Shown: positions 1 through 6,646, counted from the first letter of the stretch. The stretch: 11,382 nucleotides of DNA from Halobacteriales archaeon QS_9_68_42 (GCA_003022905.1 PXSE01000068.1:1-11382), one strand, 5' to 3'. Made by a program: numbers and translations. Notes: generated by a model from the sequence alone, not told the origin.

Positions 1-666
1 AAGGACGCCTACGGCCGCTCCATCTCCTCGGAGAAACGCTCCCAGATGCACCGCCTCCGGAAGTGGCAGGAGCGCATCCGAACCAAGGACGCCGGCGAAC
101 GGAACCTCCAGTTCGCACTCAGCGAAATCGACCGCATGGCATCGGCGCTCGGCGTCCCCCGTTCCGTTCGAGAGGTTGCCTCGGTCATCTACCGGCGGGC
201 GCTCGACGACGACCTCATTCGGGGCCGCTCCATCGAGGGCGTCGCCACTGCCGCCCTCTATGCGGCCTGCCGACAGGAGGGCATCCCCCGTAGCCTCGAC
301 GAGGTGGCAGAGGTGGCCCGCGTCGAGCAGAAGGAAATCGGCCGCACCTACCGCTACATTGCCCAGGAGCTGTCGCTCGGCCTCGAACCGGTCGACCCCG
401 TCCAGTACGTCCCGCGTTTCTGCTCGGAACTCGGCCTCTCGGAGGAGGTCGAGCAGAAGACCCGCGAGATAATCGAGGTGACCGCCGAGAAGGGGATGCT
501 GTCGGGCAAGTCCCCGACCGGTTACGCCGCCGCTGCCATCTACGCCGCCTCGCTTCTGTGCAACGAAAAGAAAACCCAGCGGGAGGTCGCCGACGTTGCC
601 CAGGTGACCGAGGTCACCATCCGCAACCGCTACCAGGAGCAGATTGAAGCGCTGGGCATCCACTGA
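1..666 (+). CDS. tfb: Transcription initiation factor IIB (TFB), 5'-truncated by window edge
   Basis: The frame is open from base 1 and ends in TGA, giving the last 221 residues of a protein that is usually a little over 300 residues long. The N-terminal zinc ribbon and most of the B-reader/linker lie outside the window. Visible parts are the end of the linker ([18 protein letters not shown]), then two cyclin-like repeats. The first is roughly residues 30-115 of the visible part (ending near [10 protein letters not shown]), the second roughly 125-215. The second ends in the helix-turn-helix that reads the BRE ([18 protein letters not shown]). TFB binds the TBP-TATA complex and recruits RNA polymerase. 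Haloarchaea usually carry several TFB paralogues, and I cannot tell which one this is. The first internal ATG is at 46, but the upstream residues are clearly TFB too, so it is not the start. A short T4 run at 682-685 could end the transcript. Confidence 0.96.
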   Translation, partial: KDAYGRSISSEKRSQMHRLRKWQERIRTKDAGERNLQFALSEIDRMASALGVPRSVREVASVIYRRALDDDLIRGRSIEGVATAALYAACRQEGIPRSLDEVAEVARVEQKEIGRTYRYIAQELSLGLEPVDPVQYVPRFCSELGLSEEVEQKTREIIEVTAEKGMLSGKSPTGYAAAAIYAASLLCNEKKTQREVADVAQVTEVTIRNRYQEQIEALGIH

Positions 667-746
667 CCGCGACCTCGACGATTTTCTCCGGTCTCAACGC
701 CGCTACCCGCCGAAACACCCGAACCGTTGTCCGTGGTTCCCGTAGC

Positions 747-753
747 GTTAACA
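747..753 (+). promoter_or_regulatory. Possible TATA element of the aldehyde dehydrogenase gene
   Basis: GTTAACA is centred about 27 nt before the ATG at 777, the spacing expected for a leaderless haloarchaeal transcript. It is a weak match to a TATA box. The same octamer, GTAGCGTT, occurs at 742-749 and again at 758-765, so a 16-nt-spaced direct repeat overlaps the element. This could be a regulator site or chance. Confidence 0.35.
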
Positions 754-776
754 CGGTGTAGCGTTTATCCTCTCAT

Positions 777-2377
777 ATGACAGTCTCCGAGACCATCGAC
801 GAGAGCGAGCCATCGGTCGAACCGGACCTGCTCGCCGGACTGGAATCGTCCGTGACGACATCGGGGCCCCGTAAGGAGCGCTTCGACGTGGAGGCGCCGT
901 TCAGCGGGGCGGTCATCGGCCAGTTGCCCGCCTGCGGCCCCGACGATGTCGACGAGGCCTTCGAGCGGGCCGACCACGCACAGACGGCCTGGGCCGACCG
1001 CTCCGTCGAGGAGCGCGCGGCAGTGTTCAAGCGGTACCACGACCTCGTGATCGAGCACTGCGAGGAACTGCTCGACGTCATCCAGGTCGAGAGCGGGAAG
1101 GCCCGCCGCCACGCCTACGAGGAGGTTCTCGACGTCGCCATCACCGCCCGGCACTACGCCTACCGCGCGCCGGGCTACCTGGAGAGCGAGTCCCGCGAGG
1201 CGGCGATTCCGGGGCTCTCGGAGACGACTGTCCACCACCATCCCGCCGGCGTCGTCGGCATCATCTCGCCGTGGAACTACCCCCTCTCGCTCGCGGTCTC
1301 CGACGCCATCCCCGCGCTGTTGGCGGGCAACAGCGTCGTCCTCAAGCCGGCCGAACAGACCTCCTACACCGCGCTGAAGGCCGTCGAGTTGCTCCGGGAT
1401 GCCGGCCTTCCGCGGGATGCCTTTCAGGTAGTCACCGGCTTCGGCAAGCCGCTCGGGGAACCGCTCGTGGCTAACGCCGACTACGTCTGCTTCACCGGGT
1501 CGGGCACGACGGGCCGCATCGTCGCCAGCCAGGCCGGCCAGCACCTCACCGACTGCTCGCTGGAACTGGGCGGCAAGAACCCCGGCATCGTCTGCGACGA
1601 CGCCGACATCGACCGGGCCGTCGAGGGGCTCATCCGCGGCTGCTTCACCAACGCCGGCCAGCTGTGCATCTCCCTCGAGCGTGCATCTCCCTCGAGCGGC
1701 TGTACGTCCACGAGGACGTTTACGACCGGTTCATCGAGGCGTTCGTCGACGAGGTCGAGGACTTGCATCTCGGGACCGGCTACAGCTACGATGTCGACGT
1801 CGGTAGCCTCATCTCCGAGCAGCAACTCGAGAAGGTGACCGAGCACGTCGAGGAGGCCAAGGCTGAGGGTGCGACGGTACTGACCGGCGGCACCGGCCGC
1901 CCGGACCTGGGACCGTACTTCTACGAGCCGACGGTGCTGACCGACGTCGATGAGTCGATGGCGCTGTGCACCGAGGAGACCTTCGGGCCCGTCGTCGGCG
2001 TCTACGAGTGGAGCGACACCGAGAACGTCATTGAGCGGGCCAACGACTCCGAGTACGGCCTGAACGCCTCGGTCTGGACGGAGGACCTCGACCGCGGCCG
2101 GGATATGGCAACGCGCATCGAGACGGGCACCGTCAACGTCAACGAGGCCTACGCGGCCGCCTGGGTGGCGCTGGACGCCCCGATGGGCGGCATGAACGAC
2201 TCCGGCATCGGCCGCCGCCACGGCGAGCACGGCCTAATGAAGTACACCGAACCGCAGACGGTGGCCGTCCAGAAGCATCTCGGCATGACCGCGCCCCCCG
2301 GCGTGCCCTACTGGCTCTACGAGAAGCTCATGAACCGGATGCTGAAGCTCCAGCGCCGCGTTCCCGGCATGCGGTAA
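777..2377 (+). pseudogene. gabD2: Succinate-semialdehyde dehydrogenase-like aldehyde dehydrogenase, frameshifted by a 17-bp duplication
   Basis: This is an NAD(P)-dependent aldehyde dehydrogenase. The first frame (777-1838) holds SPWNYP (164-169), the cofactor lysine in VVLKP (K190), GSGTTG (241-246), ELGGK (263-267, base E263) and NAGQLC with the catalytic cysteine C297. It leaves the family sequence after residue 302 and stops 51 codons later. The rest, including EETFGP and the C-terminal oligomerisation part, continues in another frame to 2377. Removing one copy of a 17-bp repeat at 1664-1697 gives one frame of 527 residues reading [14 protein letters not shown]. From memory, the restored protein closely resembles mycobacterial GabD2 (about 518 residues), which oxidises succinate semialdehyde to succinate; the substrate is therefore inferred. 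As written, the product would be a 353-residue truncated and probably inactive enzyme. The GTG at 1664 could in principle restart a 237-residue fragment. A sequencing or assembly error is also possible. Confidence 0.9.
1664..1697 (+). repeat. Exact 17-bp tandem duplication inside the dehydrogenase gene
   Basis: The unit GTGCATCTCCCTCGAGC occurs at 1664-1680 and again, identical and directly adjacent, at 1681-1697. Seventeen is not a multiple of three, so the second copy shifts the frame. With one copy the surrounding protein reads smoothly across the junction ([14 protein letters not shown]), so the single copy is the ancestral state. Replication slippage is the simplest origin. Confidence 0.97.
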
Positions 2378-2380
2378 CAC

Positions 2381-2434
2381 ACCCACTTTTTGCACGGGCA
2401 CTCGCCCTCGGCGAGCGCCCGGTAAAAAGTGGGT
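2381..2434. terminator. Bidirectional terminator-like hairpin between convergent genes
   Basis: Perfect 11-bp arms ACCCACTTTTT (2381-2391) and AAAAAGTGGGT (2424-2434) enclose a second stem: CGGGC/GCCCG (2395-2399/2417-2421), then CTCGCC/GGCGAG (2401-2406/2410-2415) with a CTC loop. It fills nearly the whole gap between the dehydrogenase stop (2375-2377) and the purA stop (2435-2437). Each strand carries a T5 tract shortly after its own stop codon (after a few bases for the dehydrogenase, directly for purA), so one element can serve both genes. Confidence 0.75.
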
Positions 2435-3808
2435 TTAGAAAGGCCGTTTGACGACGACCGTCTCCTCGCGGCCCGGACCGACGCCGACCGCGTAGATATC
2501 GGCATCCGCTTCTTCGGCGACGAACTCCAGATACGCGCGGGCGTTCTCGGGGATGGCGTCGTAGCCGGAGTCGGCGACGGCCGACCACTCGACGTCGGGC
2601 CAGCCGTCGAAGGCGCGGAACTCGGCCTCGCAGTCGGCCCACCGCTCGGTCGTCGCGGGCACCGTCTCGATCGTCTCTCCGTCCAGGGTGTAGGCGGTGG
2701 CGACCTTCACCTCCTCGAGGCCGGCGAGCGTGTCGACGTGGTTGACCGCGAGGCCGGTGAAGCCGCTCGTCCGGGCGGCGTGGCGGAGCATCGGCAGGTC
2801 CAGCCAGCCGACTCGACGGGGGCGGCCGGTGACGGTGCCGTACTCGCCGCCGGCCTCCCGGATGTGCTCGGCGAGTTCCTCCTCGGCGTCGCCGGCGTCG
2901 CCGTCGTAGCCGGGGGTGTCGCCCTCGACGCCGGCCAGCTCGGTCGGCATCGGCCCGCTGCCCACCCGCGAGAGGTATGCCTTCACGACGCCGATTACCT
3001 CGCCGCCGACGACCCCCGGGCTCAGCCCCGTCCCCGTTGCGGCGCCGCCCGCTGTCGGGGTCGAGGAGGTGACATATGGGTAGTTGCCGTGGTCGATATC
3101 CAGAAGCGTCCCCTGGGCGCCCTCGAACATGATCTCGTCGCCGGCCCCGCGGCGCTCCGCGAGGAAGGCGCCGCAGTCGACGAGCATGTCCTCCTCGCGG
3201 AGCCGTCGGCCGTACTCGCGGTACTCCTCGTAGAGTGCCTCGAGGTCGAACGCCTTCGGGTCCTCGAGGTGCTTGAGGCTGGCGCCGTAAACGTCCTCGA
3301 CGAGCGCCCGCTTCTGGGGGACGACGTACTCGAGGCGGTCCCGGAGCACCTCGGGCGCCGCGAGGTCGCCGACGCGGACGCCGCGGCGGGCGGCCTTGTC
3401 CTCGTAGGTCGGGCCGATGCCGCGGCCGGTGGTGCCGACCTCGTTGTCGTCCTCGCTTTTGACCTCCTCCTCGATGCCGTCGAGCACCCGGTGGTACGGG
3501 AAGATGACGTGGGCCCGGCGGGCGACCCGGACGTCGGGGTCCAGGCCGCGCTCCCGGAGGGTGTCGAGTTCGTCGAACAGCGTCCCGGGGTTGACGACAC
3601 AGCCGTTGCCGAGCACGCCGACGTTCCCGCGGACGGCCCCCGAGGGGACCAGCGAGAGCTTGTACTCGTGGTCCCCATGGACGACGGTGTGGCCGGCGTT
3701 GTCGCCGCCCTGGTACCGGACGACGATATCGGCGGCATCGCCGTACACGTCGACGATTCCCCCCTTCCCCTCGTCGCCGAGTTGCGAACCGACGATGGTG
3801 ACGGTCAT
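2435..3808 (-). CDS. purA: Adenylosuccinate synthetase
   Basis: This 457-residue cytoplasmic enzyme joins IMP and aspartate using GTP, the first committed step to AMP. Family motifs appear in order. The N-terminal GSQLGDEGKGG (7-17) holds the catalytic D12, and GGDNAGH (34-40) the catalytic H40. The IMP-binding GTTGRGIGPTYEDK is at 125-138 and EGAQGTLLDIDHGNYPYVTSS at 229-249. GRPRRVGWLDL is at 328-338, the guanine-binding position reads NHVD (356-359), and the C-terminal GTP loop is GVGPGREET (442-450). Bacterial enzymes are about 430 residues; the extra length includes an acidic insert around 292-315 (GVEGDTPGYDGDAGDAEEE). Two motif positions differ from the E. coli form as I recall it: GDEGKGK is GDEGKGG and TKLD is NHVD. 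It is divergent from the small regulator at 4044 and convergent with the dehydrogenase. Confidence 0.97.
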   Translation of the reverse strand: MTVTIVGSQLGDEGKGGIVDVYGDAADIVVRYQGGDNAGHTVVHGDHEYKLSLVPSGAVRGNVGVLGNGCVVNPGTLFDELDTLRERGLDPDVRVARRAHVIFPYHRVLDGIEEEVKSEDDNEVGTTGRGIGPTYEDKAARRGVRVGDLAAPEVLRDRLEYVVPQKRALVEDVYGASLKHLEDPKAFDLEALYEEYREYGRRLREEDMLVDCGAFLAERRGAGDEIMFEGAQGTLLDIDHGNYPYVTSSTPTAGGAATGTGLSPGVVGGEVIGVVKAYLSRVGSGPMPTELAGVEGDTPGYDGDAGDAEEELAEHIREAGGEYGTVTGRPRRVGWLDLPMLRHAARTSGFTGLAVNHVDTLAGLEEVKVATAYTLDGETIETVPATTERWADCEAEFRAFDGWPDVEWSAVADSGYDAIPENARAYLEFVAEEADADIYAVGVGPGREETVVVKRPF

Positions 3809-3830
3809 CGGAGCGACGTATCAACCAGCG

Positions 3831-3837
3831 GGCTAAA
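3831..3837 (-). promoter_or_regulatory. Possible TATA element of purA
   Basis: On the minus strand the sequence reads TTTAGCC, centred about 27 nt before the purA ATG. Position fits a leaderless transcript; the sequence match to a haloarchaeal TATA box is only fair. Confidence 0.4.
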
Positions 3838-3937
3838 CAGATTACGGTATGGTAACCGACCCGTCGCCCGCCCCGTCCTGTCTCGGTTCCCACGATCACC
3901 CTGAGAGGCCCCGAGCGTGTGCCGTGGTCACAAGGGA

Positions 3938-3944
3938 TTTATAC
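3938..3944 (+). promoter_or_regulatory. Additional TATA-like element with no gene at the expected distance
   Basis: TTTATAC is a good haloarchaeal TATA-like sequence. A start about 25 nt downstream (near 3965) would give the regulator at 4044 a leader of about 80 nt, or a short RNA of its own. The regulator has a better placed element at 4011, so the use of this one is uncertain. Confidence 0.3.
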
Positions 3945-4010
3945 TTCTCGCTGATAGCTCTGACTCGACTGCCGACTTCGCGGCGGATCCCGGTCGAACA
4001 GACAGCAACC

Positions 4011-4017
4011 TTTAAAT
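4011..4017 (+). promoter_or_regulatory. TATA element of the winged-helix regulator
   Basis: TTTAAAT is centred about 30 nt before the ATG at 4044. The position and sequence fit a leaderless or nearly leaderless promoter and support this ATG over the in-frame upstream ATG at 3849, which would place the promoter inside the coding region. Confidence 0.65.
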
Positions 4018-4043
4018 CGACCAAACACAAGTTAACAAGTGCC

Positions 4044-4349
4044 ATGATAGATCGACTAGAGAAGGAAGTCGACATGCTGGAGCGCCATCTGCAGGTCTTG
4101 CGGATGGTAATCGAGAACGAGCCCATCGGTATCGTGAAGATGTCCAACGAAACGGGATATCCCCACCACAAGGTCCGCTACTCGCTCCGCGTGCTCGAAG
4201 AGGAGAACCTCATCGAGCCGTCCAGCCAGGGCGCCATCACCACCGAGGACACCGCCGAGTTCGTCAGCGACCTCGACTCGAAAATCGACGAGATCATCGA
4301 GAAGCTTGAGGGCATGAAGATAGACGAAGTCCCTGAAATCGAAGGCTGA
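4044..4349 (+). CDS. Small winged-helix DNA-binding protein, putative transcriptional regulator
   Basis: A 101-residue protein beginning MIDRLEKEVDMLERHL. Residues about 14-62 look like a winged helix-turn-helix: helix (LERHLQVLRMVIENEP), a second short helix (GIVKMSNETGY), recognition helix (PHHKVRYSLRVLEEENL) and a wing (IEPSSQGAITT). Residues 66-92 form an amphipathic helix (FVSDLDSKIDEIIEKLEGM) that could dimerise as a coiled coil. There is no ligand domain or metal site. The frame stays open upstream to 3849, but that part (RACAVVTRDLYFSLIALTRL) is not acidic and overlaps the promoter, so I start at 4044. It is divergent from purA across 235 nt, which makes regulation of purA or itself a reasonable guess with no direct proof. 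I recognise the fold but not a named family. Confidence 0.85.
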   Translation: MIDRLEKEVDMLERHLQVLRMVIENEPIGIVKMSNETGYPHHKVRYSLRVLEEENLIEPSSQGAITTEDTAEFVSDLDSKIDEIIEKLEGMKIDEVPEIEG

Positions 4350-4521
4350 CGGGAGCTGCTCTTCTCGCTCGCGCCGGAGGACGGTCAGCGACCGCCCCGC
4401 TCCACCCCGCTCAGCGATAGCGGTGCAGGGCGCCGAGCCCCCTTCATCAGCCGCGAGCGAAGCGAGCGGCATGAAGGGGAGGAGCGCCCGTCTTTGTTCA
4501 CTTTCACCGCGAGGCGACCTG

Positions 4522-4526
4522 TTTTT
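4522..4526 (+). terminator. Possible T-tract terminator for the winged-helix gene
   Basis: A T5 run lies about 170 nt after the stop at 4349, and the 9-bp hairpin 4439-4479 stands between them. T tracts end transcription in archaea. The distance makes the assignment weak. Confidence 0.35.
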
Positions 4527-4776
4527 ACCCCTTGAGCTGTCCCTCAATTTACTGCCGTCCTCGCACACGTCGGGGTCGGTAGATGCCGCGAGTAAACCGG
4601 CATCTGTGGCGCGACGGTATTGCCGTCGCGCCCCACACTCGGGACCGACGACCGCGAACGGGTTCGACTCCCGTTCCCCACTTGGGGATAGAGCGCGAGA
4701 ACACCGGGAATTAAACCGGAAAAGGAAGCCGGGCCGCGCCCATGCACGGGGTCGCGGGGCACAATTGCGTTGTGGG

Positions 4777-4839
4777 AAAAGCCCCGCCCTCAAGGAGTGA
4801 CCGACCGCCGCAAGGCGGAAGGGAGCGAGTAGGGCGGGG
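4777..4839 (-). terminator. Terminator-like hairpin of the 561-residue protein gene
   Basis: CCCCGCCCT (4782-4790) pairs perfectly with AGGGCGGGG (4831-4839). Inside it CCGCC/GGCGG (4805-4809/4814-4818) closes a GCAA tetraloop. Read on the minus strand the stem starts four bases after the stop codon (4844-4846) and is followed by CTTTT (4777-4781). Confidence 0.65.
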
Positions 4840-4843
4840 TAGT

Positions 4844-6529
4844 TTACAGTTCCGGCACCGTCATGTACAGCGCGTCCTCTCTGGCCTCGACCAGACAGAG
4901 GTGGTAGCCGTTCTTCCGGGTCAGCGACACCAGACTGCGGTGCTTGTCGCGGCTGAGGAGGCTCCGGCTCGTCGCCTCCTGGACCAACTCGAGGCCGTCC
5001 GACTCGAAGTAGCTCCCGGTGACGACGAAGGCACCGCCGAGGGAGTCCTCGACGGCACAGAGCTCCGAGGCGTCGGTGATGAACGGCTCGATGGCGCCGG
5101 CGGACGTCGGGTCCGGACCCCCCTCGAGGAAGGCGACGAACAACGGTTGTCCCATCTGGTCGCGGGCCACGACGTCGAAGGTGGCCTCCGGGCCGTCCCC
5201 GACGGCGACCGTCTCGGAGAAGGCGACGCGGTCGACGGCCGGCAGCGCGTCGTAGGCGTACCGCATCGACTCCTCGTTGTCGGTCGACCGTATCTCGAAC
5301 GGCAGCGTGGTCGTCAGCCACTCGACGAAGGCGTACGCGGTCGTCCCGGTCAGAAACGACTCGAACGGGTCGCCGCCAATCGACGCGCCCTCGCCGTCGA
5401 AGCGGGTGTGCGGCTCCAGACGGACGTTCGCCGAGAGCGACTCCCGGTCGGCGCGGCCGGCGTGGACGTCCTCGAGGGTCGGCCCGCCGCGCGTGCCCTC
5501 GCGCACGAACAGGGTCGTCTTCTCGAGCGCCTCGGCGGGCGACAGCGACGGGCCGGTCCCCGGGCGGTCGCCGCGAGGGTCGGTCGTCCCGCCGGATTCG
5601 AGCGCGGCGACCCGCTCCTCGAGTCGCTTCTGGATCCGCCGGAGCGACGACAGTTCGCTCCGGAGGGCGTCCAGTTCCGACGAGACGCCCGCACTCCCCG
5701 TGGCCGTATTGGCCGTTCCCGTCGCGGAGGGCATCGTCTCGGGTTCCGCGTCGGCGTCCCCGGTCGCATCGCCCCACTCGTTGGCCTCGACGGCATCGGC
5801 TGGCCCGCTCCGCTCCGGGTCTACGGAGGGCACCGCCGTGGCCTCGTCCGGTTCGTCGGTCCCGCCGGGGTCGTCGTCGGTCGCGGGCGCCTCCGTCTCG
5901 CTTGCTCCCGCCTCGACGGTCTCACTTCCCGGACCACCGGCCACTGGTTCCGGGTCGGCCTCCCGCCCCTCGGTCGCGTGGCCGTCGTCGGAAGCCGTCG
6001 TCTCGCCGGGTTCCTCGAACGGCCCCGTGTCGGCTCCGTCCGTTGCGTCCGACCCGCCGCCGTCGTCCGGCCTCACCGCCGCGCCCGCTCCGGTCGAGGC
6101 GGGGTCCGCCGCCTCCGGCAGGTCGAGGTCGGGCAGGTCGACCGCGACGACGCCGTAGATGCCCACCTCGTTTTTGGCCTTCGACTCGGCCTTCTCGTCG
6201 GTGATGAGTCGGTTGCTGGCGCCGACGAAGCCGACGTACTCGGCATTGCCGTCCCCGTAGACGACGTAGTAGTCGCCGCTGAGGACGTTCCTCGACAGCT
6301 CGACGTAGCCTGAGAAGCCGCCCTCCGAGAGCGTCTCGTGGACCGTCGACAGCGGGGTGTCGTCGGTGAAGTACTCCCCGCGGACCTCGCCGTCGAGGGC
6401 CAACATCGGGCAGTCGGTGCCGGCCTCGACGGCGCCGCTGAACCCGCGGGACCGGAGCCGGCCCAGTTCGTCGAGGCCGCCGTCGAACGGCGACGCCTCC
6501 CACTCGTCCACCACGGTGTCGGCGTCCAT
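4844..6529 (-). CDS. Haloarchaeal protein of unknown function: N-terminal domain, acidic linker, coiled coil, C-terminal domain
   Basis: A 561-residue protein that I do not recognise by name. The ATG at 6529 is chosen because a TATA element lies 27 nt upstream; the in-frame GTG at 6544 would be too close to it. Residues 1-135 form a compact domain (GLDELGRLRSRGFSGAVEAG, YVELSRNVLSGDYYVVYGDG) that seems to contain a repeated FSG(A/Y)VE pattern at about 30-36 and 72-78. Residues 136-282 are a low-complexity linker rich in D, E, G, T, A and P. Residues 283-312 are a coiled coil (ELDALRSELSSLRRIQKRLE). Residues 328-561 form a second globular domain, with strand-like stretches such as ATFDVVARDQMGQPLFVAF and a likely helix before DALYMTVPEL. 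There is no signal peptide or membrane segment. The layout suggests an oligomeric scaffold, sensor or nucleic-acid-associated protein, but no catalytic motif is evident. Confidence 0.85.
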   Translation of the reverse strand: MDADTVVDEWEASPFDGGLDELGRLRSRGFSGAVEAGTDCPMLALDGEVRGEYFTDDTPLSTVHETLSEGGFSGYVELSRNVLSGDYYVVYGDGNAEYVGFVGASNRLITDEKAESKAKNEVGIYGVVAVDLPDLDLPEAADPASTGAGAAVRPDDGGGSDATDGADTGPFEEPGETTASDDGHATEGREADPEPVAGGPGSETVEAGASETEAPATDDDPGGTDEPDEATAVPSVDPERSGPADAVEANEWGDATGDADAEPETMPSATGTANTATGSAGVSSELDALRSELSSLRRIQKRLEERVAALESGGTTDPRGDRPGTGPSLSPAEALEKTTLFVREGTRGGPTLEDVHAGRADRESLSANVRLEPHTRFDGEGASIGGDPFESFLTGTTAYAFVEWLTTTLPFEIRSTDNEESMRYAYDALPAVDRVAFSETVAVGDGPEATFDVVARDQMGQPLFVAFLEGGPDPTSAGAIEPFITDASELCAVEDSLGGAFVVTGSYFESDGLELVQEATSRSLLSRDKHRSLVSLTRKNGYHLCLVEAREDALYMTVPEL

Positions 6530-6551
6530 ACGGACGGAAGTCACAGCAGCG

Positions 6552-6559
6552 ACATATAG
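6552..6559 (-). promoter_or_regulatory. TATA element of the 561-residue protein gene
   Basis: The minus strand reads CTATATGT, centred about 27 nt before the ATG at 6529. This implies its own leaderless promoter in the 117-nt gap after the molybdopterin protein gene, so the two same-strand genes need not be co-transcribed. Confidence 0.55.
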
Positions 6560-6646
6560 GTACCGCCAGCCCCTCGCGTCGTACGGATTACTGTGATGAA
6601 CTGCCGACCCGTGGTGGGTGTCTATCGAGGACCATGACGATTCCTG

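Larger units (their letters stand above)
4350..4843. other. 494-nt gene-free convergent region rich in hairpins
   Basis: Two genes converge here and no plausible protein is encoded; the open frames are basic or composition-biased, unlike the neighbours. Strong inverted repeats are present: CGGTC/GACCG (4382-4394), CCCCTTCAT/ATGAAGGGG (4439-4447/4471-4479) and AGATGCCG/CGGCATCT (4581-4588/4598-4605). Further on are GGCGCGACGG/CCGTCGCGCC (4608-4617/4623-4632), GAACGGG/CCCGTTC (4656-4662/4670-4676) with loop TTCGACT, and TCCCC/GGGGA (4675-4679/4684-4688, sharing two bases with the previous arm). After these come CACAA/TTGTG (4760-4764/4770-4774) and the hairpin at 4782-4839. Part of this is probably terminators. 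The cluster at 4581-4688 could be a structured RNA. Weak TATA-like stretches lie on both sides: ATTTACT near 4547-4553 (+) and TTTAATT at 4709-4715 (-). Confidence 0.6.

Noticed and set aside
2429..3904. 491-codon plus-strand and 523-codon minus-strand frames over purA
   Set aside because: Shadows of purA; neither contains family motifs, whereas the 457-codon frame is unmistakable PurA.
3849..4043. N-terminal extension of the winged-helix gene to the ATG at 3849
   Set aside because: It would place two TATA-like elements inside the coding region and adds a non-acidic stretch unrelated to the fold.
4569..4682. Possible tRNA ending with the TTCGACT T-arm
   Set aside because: A 5' segment GTCGGGG could pair with TCCCCAC at six of seven positions, but there is no canonical D-arm (no GG in the D-loop, no A14) and no 7-nt anticodon loop with T33, and the span of 114 nt has no intron logic. 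I keep only the T-arm-like hairpin as an observation.
4423..4800. 125-codon open frame in the convergent gap, and a 72-codon frame on the other strand
   Set aside because: Basic, serine- and arginine-rich, spanning several perfect hairpins; no start signals and no family resemblance.
4056..5777. 573-codon minus-strand open frame crossing three regions
   Set aside because: It runs out of frame through the 561-residue gene, across the hairpin-rich gap and antisense to the winged-helix gene; no coherent protein.
4742..6313. 523-codon open frame on the plus strand opposite the 561-residue protein
   Set aside because: Arginine-rich and basic, unlike a haloarchaeal protein, and opposite a gene with acidic composition, a promoter and a terminator.
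6588..6596. TTACTGTGA shared with the left arm of the 80-bp palindrome (7639-7647)
   Set aside because: Only nine bases match and no inverted partner surrounds it; chance is sufficient.
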